Of a DNA stretch of 64,000 nucleotides, positions 1 to 7,849 are shown piece after piece. Location of the stretch: positions 744,001-808,000 of the forward strand of contig CAXXWR010000007.1 of NCBI GenBank assembly GCA_963666805.2, written 5' to 3'. This DNA is from Fusibacter sp963666805. Lineage in GTDB: Bacteria > Bacillota > Clostridia > Peptostreptococcales > Acidaminobacteraceae. The position numbers and the translations under genes are program-made. Position 1 is the stretch's first letter, and the number at the start of each line of letters is the position of its first letter. Under the pieces are notes generated by a model. That model had not been told where the DNA came from and did no database searches. It saw only the letters and a program-made list of their open reading frames with translations.

Positions 1-1161
1 ACCACTATTATCCCTTGGTTAAAAGAAAATTATGATTATGAAATCATCGCTGTCTGCGTCGATGTAGGGCAAGGGGTTGAAGAACTCGATAAATTAGAAG
101 AGAAGGCTTTAAAATCTGGCGCATCTAAAGTCTATGTTGAAAACGTTATTGAAGAATTTATTACAGATTATATATGGGAAACCGTTAAAGCAGGCGCTGT
201 TTATGAAAACGAATACCTCTTAGGCACTTGTATGGCAAGACCTCTTATTTCTAAAATCCTCGTTGATATTGCCCACAAGGAAGAGGCTGAAGCGATTTGT
301 CACGGTGCTACTGGCAAAGGAAACGACCAAGTCAGATTTGAACTCGGGATTAAGGCCCTCGATCCAGATATCAAAATTATCGCCCCTTGGCGAATCTGGG
401 ATATTAAATCACGTCAAGATGCTATTGACTATTGTCACAGCAAAGGGATCAATCTTCCTTTCAGCGCTGACCAAAGTTATAGTAGAGATAAAAACATTTG
501 GCACTTATCACATGAAGGCCTCGATATTGAAGATCCAGCACATGTACCTGATTTAACCAAAATCTTAAAAATGTCCAACACCATCGAAAATGCACCTGAT
601 AAGGCTGAAATGCTTTCTATTCACTTTGAAAAAGGCGTTGCAACTGCTGTTAATGGTCAAGAAATGGGGCCTATTGAAATCATGGAAACCCTTAATAAAA
701 TTGGCGGCAAACATGGGATTGGCATTGCTGATATCGTTGAAAATAGAATCGTAGGTATGAAATCACGTGGCATTTATGAAACCCCAGGTGGCACTATTCT
801 TTACAAGGCACATTCAGCCCTTGAACACCTTTGCCTCGACAGAGAAACTTACAGCTTTAAACAAACAGCTTCTCAAAAATTTGCTGATATTCTTTACAAT
901 GGTTTATGGTTTACACCCCTTAGAGAATCACTCACAGCTTTCTTTGATACCACTCAAGAAACGGTAACTGGCGATGTGAATTTAAAACTCTATAAGGGCA
1001 ATCTTCAACTTGCAGGTTCAAGCTCTAAATTCTCACTTTACAATGCTTCACTTTGTAGCTTTGAAACGGGCGACCTTTATGATCACCATGATGCAGAAGG
1101 CTTTATCACACTTTATGGCCTACCTATGACGGTAAGAGCTTGGATGAAAAAAGCCCAATAA
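1..1161 (+). CDS. argG: argininosuccinate synthase, 5' truncated
   Basis: Joins citrulline and aspartate with ATP to make argininosuccinate, the penultimate step of arginine synthesis in the cytoplasm. The reading frame is open from base 1. The first visible residues (TIIPWLKENYDYEI) lie just after the usual SGGLDTS nucleotide-binding loop, so only about 15-20 N-terminal residues are missing. Family motifs seen are GATGKGNDQVRFE near base 304, WRIWD near base 394 and an intact C-terminal oligomerisation region ending at 1161. The ATG at 232 is internal and is not the start. argH follows in the same direction after 83 bases, so the two probably form an operon. The assignment is secure. Confidence 0.96.
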   Translation, partial: TTIIPWLKENYDYEIIAVCVDVGQGVEELDKLEEKALKSGASKVYVENVIEEFITDYIWETVKAGAVYENEYLLGTCMARPLISKILVDIAHKEEAEAICHGATGKGNDQVRFELGIKALDPDIKIIAPWRIWDIKSRQDAIDYCHSKGINLPFSADQSYSRDKNIWHLSHEGLDIEDPAHVPDLTKILKMSNTIENAPDKAEMLSIHFEKGVATAVNGQEMGPIEIMETLNKIGGKHGIGIADIVENRIVGMKSRGIYETPGGTILYKAHSALEHLCLDRETYSFKQTASQKFADILYNGLWFTPLRESLTAFFDTTQETVTGDVNLKLYKGNLQLAGSSSKFSLYNASLCSFETGDLYDHHDAEGFITLYGLPMTVRAWMKKAQ

Positions 1162-1191
1162 AATGTTATCATTCATTTCAGAATAAAATCC

Positions 1192-1226
1192 ATAAGATTA
1201 TCGCACCCCTTGTGTGATAATCTTAT
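1192..1226 (+). promoter_or_regulatory. intercistronic hairpin between argG and argH
   Basis: An 11-base perfect stem (ATAAGATTATC / GATAATCTTAT) is extended by CAC/GTG around a CCCTT loop. There is no T-run after it, so it is not a standard terminator. It ends 18 bases before the argH start. It could be an mRNA-stabilising or processing hairpin, or an operator palindrome; the sequence does not decide. Confidence 0.6.
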
Positions 1227-1244
1227 TCATTAAAAGGAGTATTT

Positions 1245-2687
1245 ATGCCTAAACTTTGGAACGGAAGATTTGAAAAGGATACTTCAGAAATGATGGATGT
1301 TTTTAATGCCTCCATTGCTTTTGAACAGCGCCTCTTTCCTTATGATATCTTGGGCAGTATTGCGCATGTGAGAATGCTTTCAAAACAAGCCATTATTTCA
1401 AGCGACGATGCTGAATTAATTGAAACAGAACTTAAAACTATCTATAAAGGGATTGAAGCAGGAGATATTGATTTTAAATTGTCTCTTGAAGATATTCATA
1501 TGAATATTGAATCCATCCTCATTGACCATATAGGTGAGGCAGGAAAACGACTACACACAGGAAGAAGTCGTAATGATCAGATTGCTCTCGACATGAAACT
1601 CTATGCCAAAGATGCTTTGATTGGGGTTCAGAAACACCTGCTCTCATTGATTGCCGCCCTTAACACTTTGGCGTTCGACCATGTAGAAACTATTATGCCT
1701 GGTTGCACCCATCTTCAAAATGCACAGCCGATTACTTTTGGTCATCACCTCTTAGCCTATGTTGAAAAATTCAAACGTGATGTGATTAAACTGACTGATG
1801 CTTATCACCATCTTGATGCTATGCCACTGGGTTCAAGTGCACTGGCCTCAACCTCTTATCCCATTGACCGTAACGCAGTCAAAGAGACTTTGGGCTTTGA
1901 ATCTTTAACTTATAATAGCCTAGATGGCGTTTCTGATAGAGATTATTTGGTTGAAATCGCCAGTATTTATAGTTTGATTGCTATCCATCTCAGTAATCTC
2001 AGTGAAGAAATCATCATATGGAATTCATCAGCCTATCATTTCATCACCCTTGATGACGCCTACAGCACTGGCAGCAGTATTATGCCTCAGAAGAAAAATC
2101 CTGATGTGGCTGAACTCTGTAGGGGGAAATCAGGCCGTATTATTGGGGCATTACAAAGTCTCTTGGTCACCCTCAAGGGTTTGCCACTTGCCTACAACAA
2201 GGACCTTCAAGAAGATAAAGAAATGTTCTTTGGGTCAACGGACCAACTGGACCTCATGATTCCTATGATGGAAAAACTCGTCTCAACCATGACCGTTAAT
2301 CAAGACGCCATGCTCGAAGCCACCCTTAAAGGCTTCACAGAAGCCACTGAAATTGCCGACTACCTCGTTAAGAAAGGGCTTGCCTTTAGAGAATGTCACC
2401 ATATTGTGGGCTCTATTGTCAAGGATTGTGAAAAGGCACGACTCCCTTTAACCGCCCTTTCGCTTGAAGACTACAAGGGTTATTCAGACCAATTTGAAGC
2501 TGATATTTTCGAGGTTTTAGACCTTAAAAACATCATCAACAGCAAAGCTCATGTTGGAGGACCTGCTTTTGAAACCGTTAAAGCTCAGATCAAAGCCAAT
2601 GAGCTTTGGTTAAGTGATAACCAAGAAATCGTCTCGAGCCTCTACTCGCCACTTAACGCCATTCAGCAGATGCTTTCTGCTTACTAA
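1245..2687 (+). CDS. argH: argininosuccinate lyase
   Basis: Splits argininosuccinate into arginine and fumarate, the last step of arginine synthesis. The 480-residue length is usual for the family. The fumarase/aspartase superfamily signature GSSIMPQKKNPD lies near residue 276 and includes the mobile catalytic serine loop. HTGRSRNDQ near residue 105 and the conserved GCTHLQNAQPITFGHH segment are also present. An AAAAGGAG site precedes the ATG. The gene lies directly downstream of argG, separated by a hairpin, and is followed by a strong terminator. Nothing unusual is seen and the assignment is secure. Confidence 0.97.
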   Translation: MPKLWNGRFEKDTSEMMDVFNASIAFEQRLFPYDILGSIAHVRMLSKQAIISSDDAELIETELKTIYKGIEAGDIDFKLSLEDIHMNIESILIDHIGEAGKRLHTGRSRNDQIALDMKLYAKDALIGVQKHLLSLIAALNTLAFDHVETIMPGCTHLQNAQPITFGHHLLAYVEKFKRDVIKLTDAYHHLDAMPLGSSALASTSYPIDRNAVKETLGFESLTYNSLDGVSDRDYLVEIASIYSLIAIHLSNLSEEIIIWNSSAYHFITLDDAYSTGSSIMPQKKNPDVAELCRGKSGRIIGALQSLLVTLKGLPLAYNKDLQEDKEMFFGSTDQLDLMIPMMEKLVSTMTVNQDAMLEATLKGFTEATEIADYLVKKGLAFRECHHIVGSIVKDCEKARLPLTALSLEDYKGYSDQFEADIFEVLDLKNIINSKAHVGGPAFETVKAQIKANELWLSDNQEIVSSLYSPLNAIQQMLSAY

Positions 2688-2703
2688 TTATTTTAATTCT
2701 CTT

Positions 2704-2737
2704 AAAAACCCTTTAGACTATGTGTCTAGGGGTTTTT
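2704..2737 (+). terminator. terminator of argGH
   Basis: A hairpin with arms AAAAACCCTTTAGAC and GTCTAGGGGTTTTT (G-T pairs allowed) ends in a T-run on the plus strand, 17 bases after argH. The A-run on the other side would let it work in both directions. Confidence 0.85.
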
Positions 2738-2745
2738 ACGTATAA

Positions 2746-2876
2746 GTTTAGCGCATAACTTAATCTTTTGATTCTCTATGTTCCTTAATTTTATCTATTC
2801 AATAATCAGCAAATACTTTCTAGTTATTTCAATCTATGTATTGATTGTTGCAGATAGGTTTAGCGCATAACTTAAT
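2746..2876. repeat. 19-bp direct repeat pair in a gene-free stretch
   Basis: The 19 bases GTTTAGCGCATAACTTAAT occur at 2746-2764 and again, identically, at 2858-2876, 112 bases apart. The stretch 2738-3040 holds no convincing ORF and is AT-rich. The repeats lie at the argH side of a two-gene segment of unknown function, so they may mark an old insertion or duplication boundary. This origin is inference. Confidence 0.75.
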
Positions 2877-3040
2877 TGTTGATGAATAAAGAGACAGTTA
2901 AAATGAAAATCATCATAAAATAGCACACCACACACAACATCAGTACTTGTATCAATCCACAAAAACCTTGTCTTGCATCACACATCTTCCTCATTTATAT
3001 TATTCATTCTAACGCTATTTTCTTATAATTTCATTCTATT

Positions 3041-3066
3041 AAAAAGACACCCTTAGGTGTCTTTTT
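3041..3066 (-). terminator. bidirectional terminator after the unknown gene pair
   Basis: AAAAAGACACC-CTTA-GGTGTCTTTTT is a compact symmetrical hairpin with A and T runs on both sides. It lies 37 bases beyond the stop of the minus-strand gene at 3103 and would also stop read-through from argGH. Confidence 0.85.
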
Positions 3067-3102
3067 GGGTATTTCTGATTACGCCTTCTTTTAATTTCCC
3101 AT

Positions 3103-4224
3103 TTAGTATAAGTCATCTCTTACATAACCCAAGTAAACCATTTCATCAAAGAAGGGCGTTATATTTTTAAGCTCATCATAATATTTTAATAGGCTTAAGG
3201 CTGGAAGATAAAGATGAGGCAATAACTGATAAACAGGATTTTCCTGCATCACTTGGTACATATTGCGCCCTGAATATAAATAAGCTTTTTTTACAATTTC
3301 AAAATCAATTTTCACCCCGCTTGGACACATAGGCTCATATAAGGTAAAGTCTATAATATCTTTATCTTCATAAGCTAATTGATTCAGCTCTCTAAAACAC
3401 TTTTGAGCACGCTTTTGAGAATACTTTCCTTCTAACATACCATATAATTTCTCGATAGCGTATTTGATTTCAAGATGCTTCATTTCTAAGACTTCCCAAT
3501 CTTCTTCGTATCCAAGTGTCATCTTCTCGTCATACCGCGCACTTAAAAGACGTTTTTTCAGTTCTGAGTCTGGTGCGTCTTCTAGAATAAGCCTAAACAG
3601 CTGATCATGAAGGCTAGGAATATTGGAAGAAGTCTTTCGCATTAGATTTTTTACCTCTTCCGTGAGACTCTCCAGCGGATAATAAGTATACTGGACATTT
3701 TCTCCCAGAATTAAAAACTCATGATCCTTTCTTGACGTTCTCAAAACTCTGAAATCTCTAAAGCTTGTGTCATTGCCCTTAAGCCAATAAACAGACGCCA
3801 AATAATTAACCGTCGTTTGTCTTGACATGTCGAGAAGCCAAATCACACCATCTTCATTAGGAGTCCAGTTGTGAATGGCTACGCCCCTTTCAACACTTTT
3901 AGATAAGTATCCATATTGGCTTAAATGAGCATCATATATATCTCCAGACTGATGAGTATGTGGCAACTCAATCTGTACGATCCCATCATAAGCATACACA
4001 TCATCTTGATGTTCTATTAAATAATGATAAGCTGTATCAAAATCATTTGTCGCAGAAATCCAATAATCCTGATGATTTTCAGACTTCTTTTGATTCGCCT
4101 TTTTAACATGTCCCATCGCCGATGCAATCAGTTCCATCATACTGGCATCATAGATGTATTTTCCCTTAAACACACTTGATAAAGACGCCAAATTCTCTTT
4201 TTTAATTGCCTTATATAAAATCAT
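3103..4224 (-). CDS. protein of unknown function, possible ADP-ribosyltransferase-like N-terminus
   Basis: The product has 373 residues, with no signal peptide or membrane segment. I do not recognise the family. The N-terminal half has a layout that recalls ADP-ribosyltransferase folds: MILYKAI at the start, WISATNDFDTAYHYL near residues 55-70 (a serine/threonine strand followed by a helix) and DHEFLILGENV near residues 170-180 (an acidic strand). No single motif is diagnostic, so this is a weak inference. The C-terminal half (residues 195-373) is charged and helical and unassigned. The start ATG has AAGG eight bases upstream. The gene lies 43 bases downstream of another unknown gene in the same direction, so the two are probably co-transcribed. 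A toxin or defence role is possible but unproven. Confidence 0.7.
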   Translation of the reverse strand: MILYKAIKKENLASLSSVFKGKYIYDASMMELIASAMGHVKKANQKKSENHQDYWISATNDFDTAYHYLIEHQDDVYAYDGIVQIELPHTHQSGDIYDAHLSQYGYLSKSVERGVAIHNWTPNEDGVIWLLDMSRQTTVNYLASVYWLKGNDTSFRDFRVLRTSRKDHEFLILGENVQYTYYPLESLTEEVKNLMRKTSSNIPSLHDQLFRLILEDAPDSELKKRLLSARYDEKMTLGYEEDWEVLEMKHLEIKYAIEKLYGMLEGKYSQKRAQKCFRELNQLAYEDKDIIDFTLYEPMCPSGVKIDFEIVKKAYLYSGRNMYQVMQENPVYQLLPHLYLPALSLLKYYDELKNITPFFDEMVYLGYVRDDLY

Positions 4225-4267
4225 CCCTTATTCCTTACCCGCATCATTACATTATCTTCTTAGGTTC

Positions 4268-4963
4268 TCACAATTCACGACGCTCAGTCTTTTCAAAATA
4301 ATATCTAAAATCTAAAAGGTCTTCATTCTTGCATACTCCAAAAAGATGTGAATGAGCATCATAATTGTCTTCATCATCTACAATATTATCAAAATCACTT
4401 GCCTCTTCTGCCATGTATAAAAAGCCTAAACTATTTGATGATACGATCAGGAAATTACTTCTTTTATCAACATGAAGTGTTCCTTCTAATTTCCACCACT
4501 TTTTATCATCATAAGAAACCGCTGGCACTGAAATATCTACAATTATTCCACTTTTATACCTTAACATTTTGAGCAACCTTTGAACCTGCTTACAAGCAAT
4601 TTGAGTGTATTGATAATTGAAGATAATCAAATCATTGTGATATTCTGCTGCATTTTCATACCAATCATAAAATTTTTCACGCTTAGCTGAGTTATCCTTT
4701 ATTCTTATAATTGAATTAGCCTTCATGCTTACTGAAATAATTTTAAAAATTGATTCCAGAAATCTAAATCCCCCACTATTAGCTAATATATTAGGTGTAT
4801 TGCCTTCTGGATAGAGAACTCTTAATTGAGTTGGAACATCTAAAGCATCATACAATCTATATTTTTTATTCTCTAACTGTAATTCATAAACTTCAAATTT
4901 CAAATAACCCTCCAGTGCTATATTTGACGAAATGTTAGTCATCACTGTGTTAGGAGATGTCAA
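4268..4963 (-). CDS. protein of unknown function, first gene of an unknown pair
   Basis: The product has 231 residues, is soluble by appearance and matches no family I recognise. The start is chosen as TTG at 4963, because AGGAAG lies five bases upstream; the internal ATG seven codons later has no ribosome binding site. An acidic stretch (DFDNIVDDEDNYD) lies near residues 190-203, and the C-terminus is charged (EKTERREL). The gene is AT-rich compared with neighbouring core genes. It precedes the possible ADP-ribosyltransferase-like gene in one probable transcription unit, and together they lie between direct repeats and a tRNA operon. It could be a partner or immunity protein, but nothing in the sequence shows this directly. 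Confidence 0.65.
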   Translation of the reverse strand: MTSPNTVMTNISSNIALEGYLKFEVYELQLENKKYRLYDALDVPTQLRVLYPEGNTPNILANSGGFRFLESIFKIISVSMKANSIIRIKDNSAKREKFYDWYENAAEYHNDLIIFNYQYTQIACKQVQRLLKMLRYKSGIIVDISVPAVSYDDKKWWKLEGTLHVDKRSNFLIVSSNSLGFLYMAEEASDFDNIVDDEDNYDAHSHLFGVCKNEDLLDFRYYFEKTERREL

Positions 4964-5062
4964 AAACTCTTCCTATATATACCTATATACCTTTTGAGTA
5001 TTTTATTTCTGCTAACTATAACACTAACAATCATCAACTCATATCTATCATAATATATTATA

Positions 5063-5253
5063 GCCTCAAAGTCACCCTCTAGCATCTGATGCCATGCCAT
5101 TATGAGACTTTGTGCAAAAATAGAACAAGCCTTCGAGTGATCAAACCTACTGTTTGAGCGTAGCGAGTTTAGGTTTTACGAGAAGGCGTTTCGTCATTTT
5201 TGCCAAAGGCGAGTACGGGTATGGCATCAGATGCTAGAGGGTGACTTTGAGGC
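5063..5253. repeat. 191-bp nested palindromic element (copy A)
   Basis: The outer arms 5063-5095 and 5221-5253 are perfect 33-base inverted repeats (starting GCCTCAAAGTCACCCTCTAG). Inside is a second imperfect stem (CAAAAATAGAACAAGCCTTCG region at 5115-5135 against CGAGAAGGCGTTTCGTC at 5179-5195, extending to TTTTTG). At the apex is the core TTTGAGCGTAGCGAGTTT at 5153-5170, flanked by AAACCTA and TAGGTTT. The same core and architecture recur at 44743-44883, 46259-46411 and 46454-46638. No coding potential is evident. The gene-free stretch 4964-5062 before it is AT-rich and presumably carries the promoter of the unknown pair. Confidence 0.85.
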
Positions 5254-5322
5254 GGTCAAACCGCCCCTTTGAGCATAGTGAGTATAAGTCTGAGCACAAC
5301 GCGTTTAGGTTTTAGGACATAA
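5251..5322. repeat. decayed palindromic-element fragments next to copy A
   Basis: A small perfect hairpin GGCGGTCAAACCGCC (5251-5265) is followed by two degenerate versions of the repeat-family core: TTTGAGCATAGTGAGT at 5268-5283 and GTCTGAGCACAACGCGTTTA at 5288-5307, the latter continuing with GGTTTTAGG. This looks like one or two older, eroded copies beside copy A. Confidence 0.55.
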
Positions 5323-5360
5323 AAAAAACTACTCCGATTATTCATCAGAATAGCTTTTTT
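5323..5360 (-). terminator. terminator of the tRNA operon
   Basis: Read on the minus strand, CTATTCTGAT and ATCGGAGTAG pair with two G-U pairs around GAATA and are followed by a run of T. The hairpin starts a few bases after the last tRNA (Lys). Confidence 0.85.
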
Positions 5361-5365
5361 ATAAT

Positions 5366-5441
5366 TGGTGATCCATCCGCGACTCGAACGCGGGACACCC
5401 TGATTAAAAGTCAGATGCTCTACCGACTGAGCTAATGGACC
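5366..5441 (-). tRNA. tRNA-Lys (anticodon TTT)
   Basis: The gene is 76 bases with CCA encoded. The 5' arm GGTCCAT pairs with ATGGATC at the 3' end, the D arm is AGCTCAGTCGGTAGAGC, the anticodon loop is CTTTTAA and the T arm contains GTTCGAGTC. It is the last gene of the five-tRNA operon and lies directly before the terminator. Confidence 0.97.
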
Positions 5442-5444
5442 CTA

Positions 5445-5519
5445 TGGCTGGGGATACAGGATTTGAACCTGTGCATAACGGAGTCAAAGTCCGGTGCCTT
5501 ACCACTTGGCGAATCCCCA
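5445..5519 (-). tRNA. tRNA-Gln (anticodon TTG)
   Basis: The gene is 75 bases with CCA encoded. The acceptor TGGGGAT pairs with ATCCCCA, the anticodon loop is CTTTGAC and the T loop is GTTCAAATC. It lies three bases upstream of tRNA-Lys in the same transcription unit. Confidence 0.97.
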
Positions 5520-5528
5520 AAAAAATAA

Positions 5529-5605
5529 TGGGGCGGCTGATGGGATTCGAACCCACGCATAAAGGAGCCACAATCCTTTGTCTTAACCACTTGACGACAG
5601 CCGCC
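5529..5605 (-). tRNA. tRNA-His (anticodon GTG)
   Basis: The gene is 77 bases, including the histidine-specific extra G at position -1, which pairs with discriminator C73; CCA is encoded. The acceptor is GCGGCTG against CAGCCGC and the anticodon loop is TTGTGGC. It is the third gene of the operon. Confidence 0.97.
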
Positions 5606-5672
5606 ATAATCAATATTTAAAATTCACTAAGTTCGCGAGCTATTTGCAACATATCATCTTCATTTAAGAAAA

Positions 5673-5749
5673 TGGCGCGTCCGCAGGGACTCGAACCCCG
5701 AACCCCCGCCTTAGAAGGGCGGTGCTCTATCCAGTTGAGCTACGAACGC
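5673..5749 (-). tRNA. tRNA-Arg (anticodon TCT)
   Basis: The gene is 77 bases with CCA encoded. The acceptor GCGTTCG pairs with CGGACGC (one G-T pair), the anticodon loop is CTTCTAA, and the T arm is GGGTTCGAGTCCC-like. The gap to tRNA-His (5606-5672) is the longest inside the operon and holds no gene. Confidence 0.97.
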
Positions 5750-5761
5750 ATGTCACTTTAC

Positions 5762-5838
<77 letters not shown>

Positions 5839-5857
5839 TCGCTCACTGACGAAGTCT

Positions 5858-5886
5858 ATTATACATGAATCAGCCAAACCCGTCAA
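5858..5886 (-). promoter_or_regulatory. sigma-A promoter of the tRNA operon
   Basis: On the minus strand, TTGACG (5881-5886) and TATAAT (5858-5863) are separated by exactly 17 bases, close to the ideal vegetative promoter. It lies about 20 bases upstream of tRNA-Pro and points into the operon. Confidence 0.9.
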
Positions 5887-5979
5887 CACCTTTTCTTAAC
5901 TTTTTTTACTTTCTCTTTACATTAAGTTTAAAGTGCTGAATATCAGTGAATTCCAGCCTTTGACAGAATTATCAGAGTA

Positions 5980-6450
5980 TTAAATATTGATATGAATACA
6001 ATCAATTTTGCCTTGATTAATGGTGATACAACCTATACTTGCTACCGAACCTCCACGTGGCAAAGATGCACTTCCTGGGTTAAAAATGCGGACGCCCTGT
6101 TCACAAAGACTAACTGGCATATGTGTATGACCATAACAAATCAAATCAACTTGGTTCTCAAGTGCAGTATAAAACAGATTATTCAAATTATATTTTACCC
6201 CATATTGGTGACCGTGAACCAAAAAAAATCGTTTGCCTTGATAAGTCAATAACTGAATTTCACTGACAGAGCTGGAAGGATCACAGTTGCCCTTTACCAC
6301 GATTGTTTCAATACCCGTTTTATTCTCAATCTCTTGTCCATCACTTACATAGTCACCAAGATGCCAAATTTGATCATAATGATTTGCTTTAATATGAGCA
6401 ACAACCTGGTCAATTTTGCCATGCGTATCACTTACTACACATACTTTCAT
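5980..6450 (-). CDS. YfcE/MJ0936-family metallophosphoesterase
   Basis: This is a small cytoplasmic phosphodiesterase of the calcineurin-like superfamily; the physiological substrate is not known from sequence. The metal-binding motifs are all present in 156 residues: SDTHG at residues 8-12, LGDYV near 31, KGNCD near 53, VHGHQYG near 80 and GHTHMP near 107. The ATG at 6450 has GGAGG seven bases upstream, inside the end of rdgB. Its stop is 93 bases before the tRNA promoter. It is the third gene of a compact rph-rdgB-phosphoesterase operon, an arrangement common in Clostridia. Confidence 0.9.
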   Translation of the reverse strand: MKVCVVSDTHGKIDQVVAHIKANHYDQIWHLGDYVSDGQEIENKTGIETIVVKGNCDPSSSVSEIQLLTYQGKRFFLVHGHQYGVKYNLNNLFYTALENQVDLICYGHTHMPVSLCEQGVRIFNPGSASLPRGGSVASIGCITINQGKIDCIHINI

Positions 6451-6451
6451 T

Positions 6452-7045
6452 CTATGCCTCCAAAATAGCTCTTAACTTTTGAAGGGCGTTACCCCGATGA
6501 CTTAATTCATTTTTTTCAGCCATTGTAAGCTCTGCAAAAGTTTTATCTTTTGAAGGGACATAGAACAGAGGGTCATAGCCAAAACCATTGTTTCCGCGTG
6601 CTTGCTTTAAAATAAGCCCTTCTACTTCTCCTCTGACTACAATGGCTTCTCCATTTTCAAACAACATGGTAATCACAGTAACAAACCGTGCTGTCCTTTG
6701 AGCCTCTGGAACGTCTTTTAAAGCTTCTAATAGCTTCTTGTTATTATTGGCATCATTACAAGGTTCACCCGCATAACGGGCAGAGAAGACCCCTGGTGCT
6801 CCATTTAAGCAATCTACTGAAAGGCCAGAGTCATCCGCAATGGTAATACCACCTCTCTCTTTCTGCACTGCTTTTGCCTTAATGAGAGAATTCGCTTCAA
6901 AAGTATCACCATCTTCGATAATTTCCATATCACCTAGTCCTACTTCTCTCATTGTTTTTAATTCATAATCGAAATCTTTTAACATTGATTGGATTTCTTC
7001 AAGTTTATGTTGATTAGACGATGCTAAAATAGCTGTTTTTTTCAT
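6452..7045 (-). CDS. rdgB: XTP/dITP diphosphatase (RdgB/HAM1 family)
   Basis: Hydrolyses non-canonical purine triphosphates such as dITP and XTP to monophosphates, keeping them out of DNA. The 197 residues carry the family motifs ASSNQHKLEEI at the N-terminus, ADDSGLSVD near residue 70, FSARYAGE near 87 and NNGFGYDPLFYVP near 152. The start ATG overlaps the rph stop (ATGA), so translation is probably coupled. The rph-rdgB pairing is widespread in Firmicutes. The assignment is secure. Confidence 0.96.
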   Translation of the reverse strand: MKKTAILASSNQHKLEEIQSMLKDFDYELKTMREVGLGDMEIIEDGDTFEANSLIKAKAVQKERGGITIADDSGLSVDCLNGAPGVFSARYAGEPCNDANNNKKLLEALKDVPEAQRTARFVTVITMLFENGEAIVVRGEVEGLILKQARGNNGFGYDPLFYVPSKDKTFAELTMAEKNELSHRGNALQKLRAILEA

Positions 7046-7755
7046 TTTGACAATGCCTCCTTTTGTGCTTGGATTAATTGATTAATCCCTTGTTCTCCTA
7101 TTTCAAGTAATTCAAACAAAACTTTTTTTGAAAAAGGTTTTTCTTCACCTGTTCCTTGAATTTCAATAAACTCGCCTTTCCCTGTCATCACTAAATTCAT
7201 ATCCACATGTGCCTTTGAATCTTCAACATAACAAAGATCTAAAATAGATTCACCTTCTACTACACCAACACTTACTGCTGCAAGCTCTGTTGTAATGGGT
7301 GACCTCTCAAGCAAACCCTCTTCGATTAATTTTGATACCGCATCGCACAAGGCAACATAAGCCCCTGTGATAGACGCTGTACGCGTACCACCGTCCGCTT
7401 GAATCACATCACAGTCAATCCAAATCGTCCTCTCACCAAGTGCTTTTCTGTCTACAATTGATCTCAAAGAGCGACCAATCAATCTTTGAATTTCTTGACT
7501 TCTACCATCTATACCTTTGGTATTTCTTCTCTTTCTCGTCTCAGTTGAACCCGGTAACATTCCGTATTCAGCTGTTACCCAACCTTCTTCTTTCCCTTTT
7601 AAAAAACCAGGTACTTTTTCCTCAACTGTTGCTGTACAGATTACTTTTGTATTGCCCATTTCTACTAAAACAGATCCTGCAGAATGCATCGTAAAGTGTC
7701 TTGTAAACATCACAGGTCTTAATTCATTATTTTGTCTACCGTCTATTCTTTCCAT
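7042..7755 (-). CDS. rph: ribonuclease PH
   Basis: A phosphorolytic 3'-to-5' exoribonuclease that trims tRNA 3' ends. The start is placed at the ATG at 7755 (MERIDGRQNNELRP), because GGAGG lies five to six bases upstream; a longer frame beginning 15 codons earlier has no such site and would run into the upstream terminator. The product is 237 residues, the usual length. Motifs include MLPGSTETRKRR near residue 80, GIDGRSQEIQRLIGRSLR near 95-112 and DCDVIQADGGTRTASITG near 130. The stop overlaps the rdgB start by four bases. Confidence 0.96.
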   Translation of the reverse strand: MERIDGRQNNELRPVMFTRHFTMHSAGSVLVEMGNTKVICTATVEEKVPGFLKGKEEGWVTAEYGMLPGSTETRKRRNTKGIDGRSQEIQRLIGRSLRSIVDRKALGERTIWIDCDVIQADGGTRTASITGAYVALCDAVSKLIEEGLLERSPITTELAAVSVGVVEGESILDLCYVEDSKAHVDMNLVMTGKGEFIEIQGTGEEKPFSKKVLFELLEIGEQGINQLIQAQKEALSK

Positions 7756-7770
7756 GTTTCCTCCTCTATA

Positions 7771-7810
7771 AATAAAACAATCAGTTAGGGAAGTATTCAC
7801 TAACTGATTG
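7771..7810 (-). terminator. terminator of the amidase genes
   Basis: On the minus strand, CAATCAGTTAG pairs perfectly with CTAACTGATTG around an 11-base loop, followed by TTTTATT. It lies after the amidase stop at 7850 and ends just before the rph ribosome binding site, separating the two units. Confidence 0.85.
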
Positions 7811-7849
7811 CTGTTTTAATGCCTATCTACCTACATGTGCATTTTATAA

